From contig JAFSKN010000008.1 in assembly GCA_017448975.1 (NCBI GenBank), positions 1 to 39,493 of the forward strand: a stretch of 39,493 bases of DNA. Direction: 5' to 3'. Numbering within the stretch: position 1 is the stretch's first letter; the number at the start of each line of letters is the position of its first letter. The notes below the pieces were generated by a model. That model was not told where the DNA came from, ran no database searches, and was given only the letters and a program-made list of their open reading frames with translations. The position numbers and the translations under genes are program-made. This DNA comes from Clostridia bacterium (lineage in GTDB: Bacteria; Bacillota; Clostridia; Christensenellales; Aristaeellaceae). Positions 1-7,954 of this stretch are shown here, in pieces.

Positions 1-122
1 GTAATTACGAAGCAGCAGGCGGCGTTTGCTTGACAAATCCATACATGCATCTTCGCCTGGAGCGGGGTCAAGGGGGATCATCCCCCTTGTGGGGTGCGGG
101 GCAAAGCCCCGCCGGTCTCCTT
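1..122. repeat. Right end of composite palindromic element, copy 1 (cut by window edge)
   Basis: This is the right-hand part of the same element found at 1199-1611 and 32343-32762. Two hairpins are clear: CAAGGGGGAT/ATCCCCCTTG at 69-89 and GCGGGGC-AAA-GCCCCGC at 96-112. The stretch before them (around 10-60) aligns loosely with the spacer that precedes the same hairpins in the copy at 1199-1611. The first stem differs in sequence from the other copies but still pairs perfectly. The left part of this copy lies outside the window. Confidence 0.75.
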
Positions 123-176
123 TGTAACTTAAAGTGTTCTTGAATTCTTCTCTTACTGACCAAAACGGGGTTTCAG

Positions 177-205
177 TTGCGCGGCAGGCGGCGCGGTGAT
201 ACAAT
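177..205 (+). promoter_or_regulatory. Candidate SigA promoter of the DMT transporter
   Basis: TTGCGC (177-182), a 17-bp spacer and TACAAT (200-205) lie about 55 bp upstream of the start codon at 262. The -10 box is 5/6 and the -35 box only 3/6 to consensus, so this is a plausible but not strong call. Confidence 0.4.
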
Positions 206-261
206 AGGACGCGCGGAAAGGCGATTTTGTTTCCGCATAGTGGAAGCACGGAGGGAAAACC

Positions 262-1143
262 ATGGATTGGCTCAGCGTGATTTTGATTGCGGGTATCGTG
301 CTGCTGTACAGCTTTCAAACCCTGTTTTGCACCCTGTATAATCAACGGTATCCCGGCAATGCGGCGTGGGCCGCGCCGGTGTTCTGCATTCTGGAATCGG
401 CGTTCATCACCCTGATCACCTGGGCGCTGAACGGGTTCCGCTTCCATGCCAGCCCGCCCACGCTGCTCTTTGGCTGCCTGAACGCCCTGGTGCTGCTGGG
501 CTACAACAGCAGCCTGATGGCGGCGGGCAAGCGGGGTTCCTACGCCTTTTTCAATATGGCCCTGCTCTACGGGGCCATCCTGGTGCCCATGGCGTACAGC
601 GCCATTTTCCTTCATGAGGGCACAACCAACCTGCAATGGGTGGGCGTGGGGCTCATGCTGATCGCTTTCCTGCTCATGAACTGGGAAGGAAAAACGGAGA
701 AAACCGCCAAGCGGGGGTTTTATCTTTTCTGCGCCCTGCTGTTTCTGTGCAACGGACTGTACAGCGTGTTCCTGAAAATGCAGTCCGTGGCCTGCGAAAA
801 CGAGAGCTCCGAAATGATCATGCTCACCTTCGGTTTAATGGGACTTGCCGCGCTGATCCAACTGGCGATTGCGCAAAAGGGCAATACCCTGCAAGCCTTT
901 CGCCAGAACAAGCGCAGCCTGCCGCCCCTGATCGCCTGCCTGCTCAGCGCCGGACTGGCCGTCAACGGCCTGGTGGCGGTGATTCCCCGGGTCAATTCCG
1001 TGGTGCTCTACACGGTGGAAAACGGCGGGGTGCTGCTGCTTTCCTTCCTGTACGCCGTGACGCTGTTCCACGAAAAACCCGCCCTCAAAAAGGTGGCGGG
1101 CGTGGTGATCGCGGTGGTCAGTATTACGCTGTTGAGCCTGTAA
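262..1143 (+). CDS. DMT/EamA-like membrane transporter
   Basis: A 293-residue integral membrane protein with about ten hydrophobic segments and very short loops. This length and the two-times-five helix arrangement are usual for the drug/metabolite transporter (DMT, EamA-like) superfamily. The charged stretch near residues 140-150 (EGKTEKTAKRG) separates the two halves. These proteins export small metabolites or drugs across the cytoplasmic membrane; nothing here identifies the substrate. The ATG is preceded by GGAGGG six bases upstream, which supports this start. The gene stands alone between two copies of the palindromic element, and its 3' end faces the SPFH gene on the other strand. Confidence 0.8.
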   Translation: MDWLSVILIAGIVLLYSFQTLFCTLYNQRYPGNAAWAAPVFCILESAFITLITWALNGFRFHASPPTLLFGCLNALVLLGYNSSLMAAGKRGSYAFFNMALLYGAILVPMAYSAIFLHEGTTNLQWVGVGLMLIAFLLMNWEGKTEKTAKRGFYLFCALLFLCNGLYSVFLKMQSVACENESSEMIMLTFGLMGLAALIQLAIAQKGNTLQAFRQNKRSLPPLIACLLSAGLAVNGLVAVIPRVNSVVLYTVENGGVLLLSFLYAVTLFHEKPALKKVAGVVIAVVSITLLSL

Positions 1144-1198
1144 GGTCAGGGGGTGTGCATGGATTATGAACCGGGATTTGATGAAGAAAGGGGATCCC

Positions 1199-1611
1199 CT
1201 GGGGCCTCCGCGGCCCCAGACCCCGCGGCAAGGGATTTCATCCCTTGCATCCCAATAGGCGAAATTACAAGCTGGGAAGAACCAAACAGCTTTCGCCTGT
1301 TGCGTTGGAGATACGATAGTTAGGGGCTTCTGGCCCAAGAAAGCCGGGATAATCCCAGGGGAAAGCGAGCTTTCCCTATGGGATTATTCCCCGGCTTTCC
1401 CCGGATGCAAAGCATCCGGGCTGGCCGCTTTCAGCGGCCGGGCCAGAAGCATAACGACGATGAGTTGAACAATTCTTTCCAAGCAGCAGCGGTTATTTGC
1501 TTTCTTTCCGCGTCAGGCAGTATCCGCAAGTGTGGGTCCAGGGGCGTCACGCCCCTGGTGGGGTGCGGGGCAAAGCCCCGCCGTCTCCTTTTCGTCAAAT
1601 CCCAATTTGAC
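1199..1611. repeat. Composite palindromic intergenic element, copy 2 (complete)
   Basis: This element fills most of the 540-bp gap between the convergent DMT and SPFH genes. From left to right it holds hairpins at 1199-1219 (CTGGGGCC/GGCCCCAG) and 1229-1247 (CAAGGGAT/ATCCCTTG), a spacer, a cloverleaf at 1326-1450, a spacer, hairpins at 1538-1558 (CCAGGGGCG/CGCCCCTGG) and 1565-1581 (GCGGGGC/GCCCCGC), and a terminal palindrome at 1594-1611 (GTCAAAT/ATTTGAC). The same order of parts recurs at 32343-32762. No transposase or conserved reading frame is present, so it resembles a large REP/MITE-type element or a structured RNA rather than a gene. Confidence 0.85.
1326..1450. other. Three-hairpin cloverleaf within the composite element (copy 2)
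   Basis: An 11-bp outer stem (GCTTCTGGCCC at 1326-1336, GGGCCAGAAGC at 1440-1450) closes three hairpins. Hairpin I (1339-1399) is a long interrupted stem of roughly 26 bp. Hairpin II (1401-1419) is CCGGATGC/GCATCCGG. Hairpin III (1423-1439) is GGCCGC/GCGGCC. The matching structure at 32471-32598 keeps the outer stem exactly and replaces hairpin III by GGCGGC/GCCGCC, a compensated change. It may act as a DNA cruciform, a transcript-end structure or an RNA; the sequence alone cannot decide. Confidence 0.75.
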
Positions 1612-1639
1612 GCCGGAACTGAACAATACCCCACAGCAA

Positions 1640-1668
1640 AGAGCGCCGGAAATCGCTTCCGGCGCTCT
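1640..1668 (-). terminator. Likely terminator of the SPFH operon
   Basis: A perfect 12-bp stem (AGAGCGCCGGAA/TTCCGGCGCTCT) with a 5-nt loop begins 15 bp beyond the SPFH stop codon. On the minus strand it is followed by only a short T tract (TTTGCTG), so termination may be inefficient or factor-assisted. Confidence 0.55.
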
Positions 1669-1683
1669 GATCGTATGGAATGA

Positions 1684-2682
1684 TTAAGCCTGCTTCGCGC
1701 CGCACTCGGGGCAGAATTTGGCGGCGCGGGGGATGCGGCTGCCGCATTCGGAGCAGAACTTGGTTTCGCCCGCGGGCGCGGCGGCCTGCTGGGGCGCAGC
1801 GTGCTGGGCGGGGGCGGCGGCAGCCTGGGGATTGAAGGCGCCCTGCATGGTCTGGGCCATCATGGCGCCCATGCCCATGGTAGCGCCAAGGCCCGCCATG
1901 CCGTTGGGATTGTTGGCGGCGTCCCGAATGGCTTCGGCGGCCTGGAATTGGGTGTATTTGTTCAGGTCGCCCACCACGCCCATGGAGGTGCGCCGGTCCA
2001 TGGCCTTTTCCACTTCGTCGGGCAGGGAAATATTTTCGATCACGAAGGTTTCCAGCTTGAGGCCCAGGTTGGCGATGCGGGAGGACAGGGTCTGCAGGGC
2101 GTACTGGCCCAGCTCGTCATAGTTGGCGGCAAGGTCCAGAGCGGGGATCTTGCTCTGGGCGATGGCGTCGCTGAGGCCGGAAACCAGGGTGCGCTTGATC
2201 TGGCCGGTGACGCCCTCCACGCTCATATAGGCGTTGGTGCCGAAGGCTTCCTTCAGGAAAGCCACGGGATCGGACACCCGGAAGGAATAGATGCCGTGGG
2301 CGCGCAGGCGCACCATGCCGAATTCAGCGTCCCGCATCATGACGGGATTGCTGGTGCCCCACTTCTGGTCCAGGAACTGCTTGGTGTTCACGAAGTACAC
2401 TTCGGCCTTGAAGGGGGAGTTGAAGCCGTATTTCCAGGATTTAAGGGCGGTGAGGATGGGCATGTTCTGGGTTTTCAGCTCGTACCGGCCGGGGCCGAAT
2501 ACGTCGGCCAATTCGCCCTCGTTCACCATGATGGCTACCTGGCTTTCGCGCACGGTCAGCTGCGCGCCGTTCATGATTTCCTTGCCGTTGCGGTCATAGC
2601 GGAAAACCATGGTATCGCTGGAATCGTCCTTCCATTCGATCACGTCCACAAGCTGACTGGTAAACACATCAAAAAGTCCCAT
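1684..2682 (-). CDS. SPFH-domain protein with C-terminal zinc ribbon (YdjI-like)
   Basis: A 332-residue protein. Residues about 10-235 form an SPFH/Band 7-type domain of the kind annotated as virion core protein or YdjI-like in Bacillus. A low-complexity Ala/Gln/Pro linker follows (about 265-305). The protein ends in a zinc ribbon with CSECG and CPECG knuckles spaced like a rubredoxin-type metal site. SPFH proteins oligomerise at membranes and act as scaffolds; this subfamily lacks an obvious transmembrane helix and its exact role is unknown. AAGGAGG precedes the ATG. It is the second gene after a receiver-like protein, 15 bp apart, so the two are probably co-transcribed from the promoter at 3551-3579. 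Confidence 0.85.
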   Translation of the reverse strand: MGLFDVFTSQLVDVIEWKDDSSDTMVFRYDRNGKEIMNGAQLTVRESQVAIMVNEGELADVFGPGRYELKTQNMPILTALKSWKYGFNSPFKAEVYFVNTKQFLDQKWGTSNPVMMRDAEFGMVRLRAHGIYSFRVSDPVAFLKEAFGTNAYMSVEGVTGQIKRTLVSGLSDAIAQSKIPALDLAANYDELGQYALQTLSSRIANLGLKLETFVIENISLPDEVEKAMDRRTSMGVVGDLNKYTQFQAAEAIRDAANNPNGMAGLGATMGMGAMMAQTMQGAFNPQAAAAPAQHAAPQQAAAPAGETKFCSECGSRIPRAAKFCPECGAKQA

Positions 2683-2697
2683 GTTGATTCCTCCTTA

Positions 2698-3510
2698 TCA
2701 TGCTTCCTGCGCGTCGCGCAGCAAATCTTTCACGCTGGTCAGCCAGGCGGACTCGGTGACCATCATATCCAAGTCTAAATAATCCTTGATTTTCTGGATG
2801 CTGTCCTGAATGTGCGCGTCGGTGCGGCGGCCCAGATCCTCCGGCGTTTCGGGCTTCTGGCCGTGCATGGGCATACACACGATGCGGATATGCCGGGGGG
2901 TGAGCACCGCCACGGCGTAATAAATCCCTTCCACGTAGCGGCCAAAGAAATTATTGCGCAGGGCGCTTTCCAGCCGCTGCTGGGCGTGGCCCCGATGCTC
3001 GGCCAGGTAGGCGTCGCCCTGGGGCATGTCGATTTCGTACAGAACGCAGGGCTCGTCCACGCTCACGTGGGAGCGAACCAGCTTCAATTCCCGCTGCAGG
3101 CTGTCCCAATCCCGCACCTTGCCGGCCAGCAGATCGTGAATCAATTCATCCCGCTGGATGGTGAGCATGGCCTCTTCATCATAGTATTCATCGGCATAAT
3201 CGGCGTGCAGACGGTCCAGCACGGCCACGGTTTGGCGCAGGGCGGTCTGCTGCTCGGCGCAGTCTAAGCAGACCTGGAAAATGGGCAGGCTGGGGCGTCC
3301 GTAGCGCAGGAATTTGGTCAGCGGCATGCCGTCAACGTCAAAAAAACGATAACCCACCGCGTCAATGGCCTTGCTGTTGAGCAAATCGATGGCTTCCTGG
3401 GGAGAGGACGCCATGTAGGGCGCGCGGCAGTTCAGGTTTTGCCAGGGAATCTGATCGCGGAACAGCGTGAGCAGATCGTCCCGGTCTGTTACCAGCAGCA
3501 GTTTGTACAT
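2698..3510 (-). CDS. Receiver-like regulatory protein without DNA-binding domain
   Basis: A 270-residue cytoplasmic protein. Residues 1-120 resemble a response-regulator receiver domain of the YesN/AraC-type family: a hydrophobic start (YKLLLVTDRDD) and a later FDVDGMPL segment that resembles the usual MPxMDG loop. The strand that should carry the phospho-accepting Asp reads AIDAVGYRF, so phosphorylation is doubtful. The middle region (HDLLAGK, about 145) resembles the linker of YesN-like regulators, but the protein ends before any helix-turn-helix. The start is set by GGAGG upstream of the ATG at 3510; a longer frame would run through the promoter and is rejected. It precedes the SPFH gene and may regulate it or act with it. 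Function is otherwise unknown. Confidence 0.65.
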   Translation of the reverse strand: MYKLLLVTDRDDLLTLFRDQIPWQNLNCRAPYMASSPQEAIDLLNSKAIDAVGYRFFDVDGMPLTKFLRYGRPSLPIFQVCLDCAEQQTALRQTVAVLDRLHADYADEYYDEEAMLTIQRDELIHDLLAGKVRDWDSLQRELKLVRSHVSVDEPCVLYEIDMPQGDAYLAEHRGHAQQRLESALRNNFFGRYVEGIYYAVAVLTPRHIRIVCMPMHGQKPETPEDLGRRTDAHIQDSIQKIKDYLDLDMMVTESAWLTSVKDLLRDAQEA

Positions 3511-3550
3511 AGTGCCTCCATCCTTGTTCAGATTCTGACTTACCTTTCCG

Positions 3551-3579
3551 ATTATAGCATAAAGCCCCCCCTCTGACAA
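3551..3579 (-). promoter_or_regulatory. SigA promoter of the receiver-like/SPFH operon
   Basis: Read on the minus strand: TTGTCA, exactly 17 bp, TATAAT. The predicted transcript begins about 34 bases before the ATG at 3510. The -10 box is perfect and the -35 box is 5/6. Confidence 0.8.
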
Positions 3580-3584
3580 TCATT

Positions 3585-3626
3585 TTTTGCGGAAAATGGG
3601 AGGCTTTTGCGGGGAAAATGGCAGGA
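3585..3626. repeat. Short tandem repeat upstream of promoter
   Basis: Two adjacent units of 20 and 22 bp share TTTTGCGG, AAAATGG and AGG. They lie directly upstream (minus-strand sense) of the -35 box at 3574-3579 and could be an upstream element or a duplicated protein site. No function can be assigned. Confidence 0.5.
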
Positions 3627-3640
3627 TTTGACGGAAGAAA

Positions 3641-3705
3641 AGTGTTGAGAGTTGAGATTTATATTGTGATACATTCTATGATCTCAACTCTCAACTCTTA
3701 ACTCT
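3641..3705. repeat. Heptamer-array inverted repeat, copy A
   Basis: The arm GTTGAGAGTTGAGAT (3644-3658) pairs perfectly with 3681-3695 across a 22-nt AT-rich loop. The arms are built from a GTTGAGA-type heptamer. It begins just beyond the stop codon of the DUF1846 gene and could act as its transcript-end hairpin. Related copies lie at 34647-34756 and 35227-35351. Confidence 0.8.
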
Positions 3706-3711
3706 GCATCC

Positions 3712-5193
3712 TCACGGATGATAGAGCTTCTGCGTCTGATAGTGTGGGTCGCAGGTCAGATTGATTTTCAGGCGGCGGAAAATATTTTCATCCACGGGGG
3801 AGAGGATCACGGTGGAATGGGCCTCGCATCCCGCTAATTTTTTCAGCTGGCTCATCACGTTGGCGGCGGCGGGGTCCGTGGCGGCGCAGATGGAGAGGGC
3901 CAGCAGAATTTCATCGGAATGCAGCCGGGGGTTGCGATTGCCCAGATAATCGCATTTCAGGGTTTGGATGGGCTCGATCACCGAGGGCGAAATGAGGTGC
4001 GCCTTTTTTTCGATGCCGCCCAGAGCCTTTGCCGCGTTCAGCACCGCGGCGGCGGCGGGGCCCATCAAATCGCTGGTTTTGCCGGTGATGATCTGGCCGT
4101 CGGCCAATTGAATGGCCAGGGCGGGCGCGCCGGTTTCATTGGCACGGCGGCGGGCGGCGGCGATGGCGGGGCGTTCGTCGTCGGTCAGGCCCATTTTCCG
4201 CATCAGCAGCTCTAATTTCTGCACCTCGGCGGCCTCCGCCTTGCCCTGGCGCAGGCCGCACTGGGCGGCGTAATACCGTCGAATGATCTCCTGCCGGGCA
4301 GCGGCGCGGCAGGCGTCGTCGTCGATGATGCAGTTGCCCACCATGTTCACGCCCATGTCCGTGGGGGATTTATAGGGCGACTGGCCGTAAATGTATTCAA
4401 ACAGGGCGCTGAGCACCGGGAAAATTTCCACGTCGCGGTTATAATTCACCGTGGTGACGCCGTAGGCTTCCAGATGGAAGGGGTCGATCATGTTCACGTC
4501 GTCCAGGTCGGCGGTGGCGGCCTCGTAGGCCACGTTGACCGGGTGGGTCAGCGGCAGGTTCCAGATGGGGAAAGTTTCAAACTTGGCGTAGCCCGCGTTC
4601 ACGCCCCGCTGGTGCTCCTGATACAGCTGGCTCAGGCACGTGGCCATTTTGCCGCTGCCGGGACCGGGCGCCGTCACCAGCACCAGGGGCCGGGAGGTTT
4701 CCACGTATTCGTTGCGGCCGAAGCCTTCGTCGCTGACGATATGCTTTACGCTGTAGGGGTAGCCCTCGATGGGAAAATGGCGGTACACCTTCACGCCGAG
4801 GTTTTCCAAAAGCTGCTTGAAATGCACCGCGGCCCGCTGCTCCTGCCAGCGGGTCATGACCACGCTGCCCACATACAGGCCGATGCCCCGGAAGGAATCG
4901 ATCAGACGCAGCACGTCCGCGTCGTAGGTGATGCCCAGATCCCCCCGCACCTTGTTTTTTTCGATATCGTCGGCATTGATGGCAATCACCAGCTCCGCCT
5001 GATCCTTCAAATTCAGCAGCATGGACATTTTGCTGTCCGGCCGGAAGCCCGGAAGCACCCGGGACGCATGGTAATCGTCAAACAGCTTGCCGCCCAATTC
5101 CAGGTACAGCTTGCCCCCGAATTCATCGATCCTCTCCCGGATATGCTGCGACTGCATGGCCGTGTATTTGTCATGATCAAAACCGATGCGCAT
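3712..5193 (-). CDS. DUF1846 family protein
   Basis: A 493-residue soluble protein that matches the DUF1846 family along its whole length, including the N-terminal RIGFDHDKY segment and the internal VTAPGPGSGKM loop near residue 190, which resembles a nucleotide-binding P-loop. Family members are about 495-500 residues, are widespread in Firmicutes, and have solved structures but no firmly assigned function. I chose the ATG at 5193 because GGGGG lies 9 bases before it and the family starts here; an upstream ATG adds a basic, non-homologous tail. The gene has its own candidate promoter and is separated from the polymer locus by about 100 bp. Confidence 0.85.
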   Translation of the reverse strand: MRIGFDHDKYTAMQSQHIRERIDEFGGKLYLELGGKLFDDYHASRVLPGFRPDSKMSMLLNLKDQAELVIAINADDIEKNKVRGDLGITYDADVLRLIDSFRGIGLYVGSVVMTRWQEQRAAVHFKQLLENLGVKVYRHFPIEGYPYSVKHIVSDEGFGRNEYVETSRPLVLVTAPGPGSGKMATCLSQLYQEHQRGVNAGYAKFETFPIWNLPLTHPVNVAYEAATADLDDVNMIDPFHLEAYGVTTVNYNRDVEIFPVLSALFEYIYGQSPYKSPTDMGVNMVGNCIIDDDACRAAARQEIIRRYYAAQCGLRQGKAEAAEVQKLELLMRKMGLTDDERPAIAAARRRANETGAPALAIQLADGQIITGKTSDLMGPAAAAVLNAAKALGGIEKKAHLISPSVIEPIQTLKCDYLGNRNPRLHSDEILLALSICAATDPAAANVMSQLKKLAGCEAHSTVILSPVDENIFRRLKINLTCDPHYQTQKLYHP

Positions 5194-5234
5194 GAATGAT
5201 CGCCCCCTTCGACATTTTTTGCCCATACCCGCAT

Positions 5235-5263
5235 ATTATAGCACGACAGGGAGCGGGGAACAA
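5235..5263 (-). promoter_or_regulatory. Candidate SigA promoter of the DUF1846 gene
   Basis: Minus-strand TTGTTC, 17 bp, TATAAT. The -10 box is perfect and the -35 box weak (3/6). It sits about 42 bp before the start codon, in the gap that follows the last gene of the polymer locus. Confidence 0.5.
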
Positions 5264-5294
5264 GCGGGCAGGGAATGATTTGATCAATACGGAT

Positions 5295-6443
5295 TCAGGT
5301 TTTTATATGCAATTTTTTCAGGACGTCGGACCGTTCTTTGCTGCGATGCAGATCATCGAACAGTTTGGAGCCTCGTTTCGCCGCAATTCCCTGCCGGAAG
5401 TATCGCCCGATCTGATAAACCCAGCAGAGAGGCCGCAGCCATCTATGGTTCCTGTAAATTTCCCAGTGATCTTCCCCTCTCACTTGCAAATAGCGAATGA
5501 TTCCCATTCTTCTGAAAGCCGAGGTAACCGCTTCAACGCCTCTTCCCGCGCCTAACTTATTGCCAAAATTCCCGGTTGAAAGCAGCATATCCATTAATCG
5601 CATGCATAAACTGTCGTCCGCTTCACGGCACCAGGTGATCCGCTCGCTCAAGCCCAGGAAGATTTGGCACATACGCGTAGCATTGATAGCAAGCGTTTGC
5701 AGATTCAGTGTCTCGGCGAGTTTCTTGAATTTTTCTTCCCATTCCTTATCATCCAGCACTTTGTCCACATACATCATCCAGTCGATCATTTGCCGAAGCC
5801 CCATCCCGCTTTTCAGGTGACTCCGCATATGAACAAGCAGGATCAGACCGTTCAGCACGGGATCGAACATCGGAAATGATGCGCCATTGATCTCCTTCGT
5901 TTGGATTTGAGAAAATCCATTTGCGATGTACGGTTCAATATTGATGTCCCGGTAACTGAAATGGTGATGAAGCTCATATATGATGCCTTGTTTAGCGAAA
6001 GCAGTCGTCCGATTATAAATCGTTTCTTCCGACTCCATAACAGCATACCCGCTGTTCTTCATTAATTCTTCCGCGGAATCAAAGAATTTTTGCGGCACGA
6101 TAATATCAACATCCCCCATCGTTCTCAGGGAGGGCCACGGATAATAGATGGCGGCCGCGGAACCTTTTAATATGGCGGAGGGAATGCCGTGCGCTGCCAG
6201 AAGCTGAACCAATTCCTGCTGTGCCTGAAGAACTCTCTCACAAAAAATGACGATCTGATACCATTTCGATTTCCACTCCGACGGAACTTCTTTTATATAC
6301 TTGCTGCTGATCAGCCCGAGAACCGCCTGATCCTGAGCCGTCTGAAACACCTCGTCCCAATCGACGCTGTCCGGCAATTCAGCGTCAATGTTAAACAGCG
6401 ACTCTCTGATCAAACGAAGAAGAATCTGTTCTGATGAATTCAT
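5295..6443 (-). CDS. Uncharacterised nucleotidyltransferase family protein (NTP_transf_5-like)
   Basis: A 382-residue protein of the family called uncharacterised nucleotidyltransferase (Pfam NTP_transf_5). The signature is visible: KGS at 93-95, the YPWPSLR segment, and a DVD metal-binding pair at 111-113 followed by hydrophobic IIVP. Such proteins are frequent in capsule and exopolysaccharide loci, but their substrate is not known. GGAGG precedes the ATG. It is the last gene of the long minus-strand polymer locus, 59 bp after the flippase gene. No clear terminator follows it. Confidence 0.8.
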   Translation of the reverse strand: MNSSEQILLRLIRESLFNIDAELPDSVDWDEVFQTAQDQAVLGLISSKYIKEVPSEWKSKWYQIVIFCERVLQAQQELVQLLAAHGIPSAILKGSAAAIYYPWPSLRTMGDVDIIVPQKFFDSAEELMKNSGYAVMESEETIYNRTTAFAKQGIIYELHHHFSYRDINIEPYIANGFSQIQTKEINGASFPMFDPVLNGLILLVHMRSHLKSGMGLRQMIDWMMYVDKVLDDKEWEEKFKKLAETLNLQTLAINATRMCQIFLGLSERITWCREADDSLCMRLMDMLLSTGNFGNKLGAGRGVEAVTSAFRRMGIIRYLQVRGEDHWEIYRNHRWLRPLCWVYQIGRYFRQGIAAKRGSKLFDDLHRSKERSDVLKKLHIKT

Positions 6444-6502
6444 AATACTCCTCCAATGCTGGTTTCTTTTCGATGAATCGTTTCTTCTGGTGATGCTGCA
6501 TT

Positions 6503-7954
6503 TTACAATAACAATCGGCTGTTTTTTTTGTTTTTGATAAACTGCAGCATTTTTGTTTTATTTCTATATCCGAAATACAATATCATGATTGTATAAACCG
6601 CAACAATGCAGTATCTGAGCGCTGATATTCCATAGAGATAATTCATGATCCCCGATACTGCCAATGTGAGGCCCAAAATCATCAGTATAAATTTGATATC
6701 GTACACGAAGTCCATTTTCAAGCGCTTAACAAGGAAGAAATGCAAAATAAACAGCACGATATACCCTGCGAGCGTCGTATAAGCAGCGATAACGTAACTG
6801 TATTCAGGCGGCCACAGTGGGATGATCAGGATGTTCAGCAAAATGTTAATCGCTGTCGCGATCATTGTTGCAAATGATACCCCCAAAGTCTTCTTTTCAT
6901 AGAATTCGATGTTCACATACATCGTATAGATAAATTGAAACACACAGCTTGCAATCAGGGGCGGAAGGCACCATACGGCGCGCATGTATTTGCTGCTTCC
7001 CAGGATCAGAATGATTTCCGGCACCAATAGCATAACGCCAAGCATCAATGTAAAGAAAACAGCGATGTATTTCCTGGAAGCATTTCTGATTGTTTCATAA
7101 TTCTTATTATGCAGACTCTCCAATAACCACGGAGCCCACGCTTTATTCATAGAATCGAATAAGACGGTAACTACATGATAGGCGGTATAGGCAATGCTGT
7201 ACACTGCTGTATATTCCTCGCCGCAAAACTTTGTGATGATGATTTTATCCGATGCGGCAAGCAAATACAGTGATAAAACGTGAGGAACCAGCGGCAGCAT
7301 AAGAATACTTGCATACTTCCAGTATTGAATTTTTATCCGTTTTCCTCTGCAGGCCAACAATACAAATATTACGAAGCCAATGATGATCTGGGGGAGATAA
7401 TACCCTATGATTCGGCCGCCCAATCGATCCTGCATGATAAAGACCAGCAGCAAGGATAACCCGATTCCGGATACCGCCATCAGTCCTGTCATTGCAACAA
7501 AGGACTTGTACTTATAAAACGCACGATTCTTTGTGATGAGCATGAAATAGGCGGGAGCAGAAAACAGATAGAGAAACATAATGTGGATATACTTTGCTTC
7601 TGTCTCAAACAGATTGGAAAAAAAAGGCATGAAGATACATACAAAAATGTATAGCAACAGTGTCCATAACGTTGACATTGAGAGAATAGACCATATATAA
7701 GAATCGATATCCTCTTCCAATTCAAGTTTTGAACGTATAATGGATTGAGAAAGATCCATAGACGTTACAACGAACAGGATACTCACCCAGGAAGAAAAAT
7801 TGCTGAAGCCGCCGAGCTCTTCCTTCGACATGAGCCTTGAAAAAATCGGCGTCGAAAGAAAGGCCATTCCCTTGAACAGGAAATTGCAAATCGTATACCA
7901 TAGCCCGGCTTTGACAGCAACAGCCCCCGTTTCGATGGATCTATCGTCTGACAT
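6503..7954 (-). CDS. Wzx-like polysaccharide flippase (MOP superfamily)
   Basis: A 483-residue polytopic membrane protein with about 12-14 hydrophobic helices, typical of oligosaccharide flippases of the MATE/MOP superfamily. The N-terminal segment (GLWYTICNFLFKGMAFLSTPIFSR, two separate hydrophobic runs) and the later KAWAPW segment are characteristic. It should move the lipid-linked repeat unit from the inner to the outer face of the membrane. The start at 7954 follows AAGGG and overlaps the polymerase gene by 14 bp, which suggests translational coupling. A longer frame starting at 8011 would overlap that gene further and has no ribosome site. Base composition is visibly AT-richer than the flanking housekeeping genes. 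Confidence 0.88.
   Translation of the reverse strand: MSDDRSIETGAVAVKAGLWYTICNFLFKGMAFLSTPIFSRLMSKEELGGFSNFSSWVSILFVVTSMDLSQSIIRSKLELEEDIDSYIWSILSMSTLWTLLLYIFVCIFMPFFSNLFETEAKYIHIMFLYLFSAPAYFMLITKNRAFYKYKSFVAMTGLMAVSGIGLSLLLVFIMQDRLGGRIIGYYLPQIIIGFVIFVLLACRGKRIKIQYWKYASILMLPLVPHVLSLYLLAASDKIIITKFCGEEYTAVYSIAYTAYHVVTVLFDSMNKAWAPWLLESLHNKNYETIRNASRKYIAVFFTLMLGVMLLVPEIILILGSSKYMRAVWCLPPLIASCVFQFIYTMYVNIEFYEKKTLGVSFATMIATAINILLNILIIPLWPPEYSYVIAAYTTLAGYIVLFILHFFLVKRLKMDFVYDIKFILMILGLTLAVSGIMNYLYGISALRYCIVAVYTIMILYFGYRNKTKMLQFIKNKKNSRLLL

Noticed and set aside
1378-1683. Plus-strand reading frame of 101 codons in the gap after the DMT gene, with a GVTPLVGCGAKP-type segment
   Set aside because: It is translation of the composite palindromic element. 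The other copy gives a related phrase in a different context, there is no ribosome site, and hairpins explain the sequence.
3511-3579. Longer start for the receiver-like protein
   Set aside because: The extension contains the TTGTCA-17-TATAAT promoter and lacks a ribosome site; the ATG at 3510 has one.
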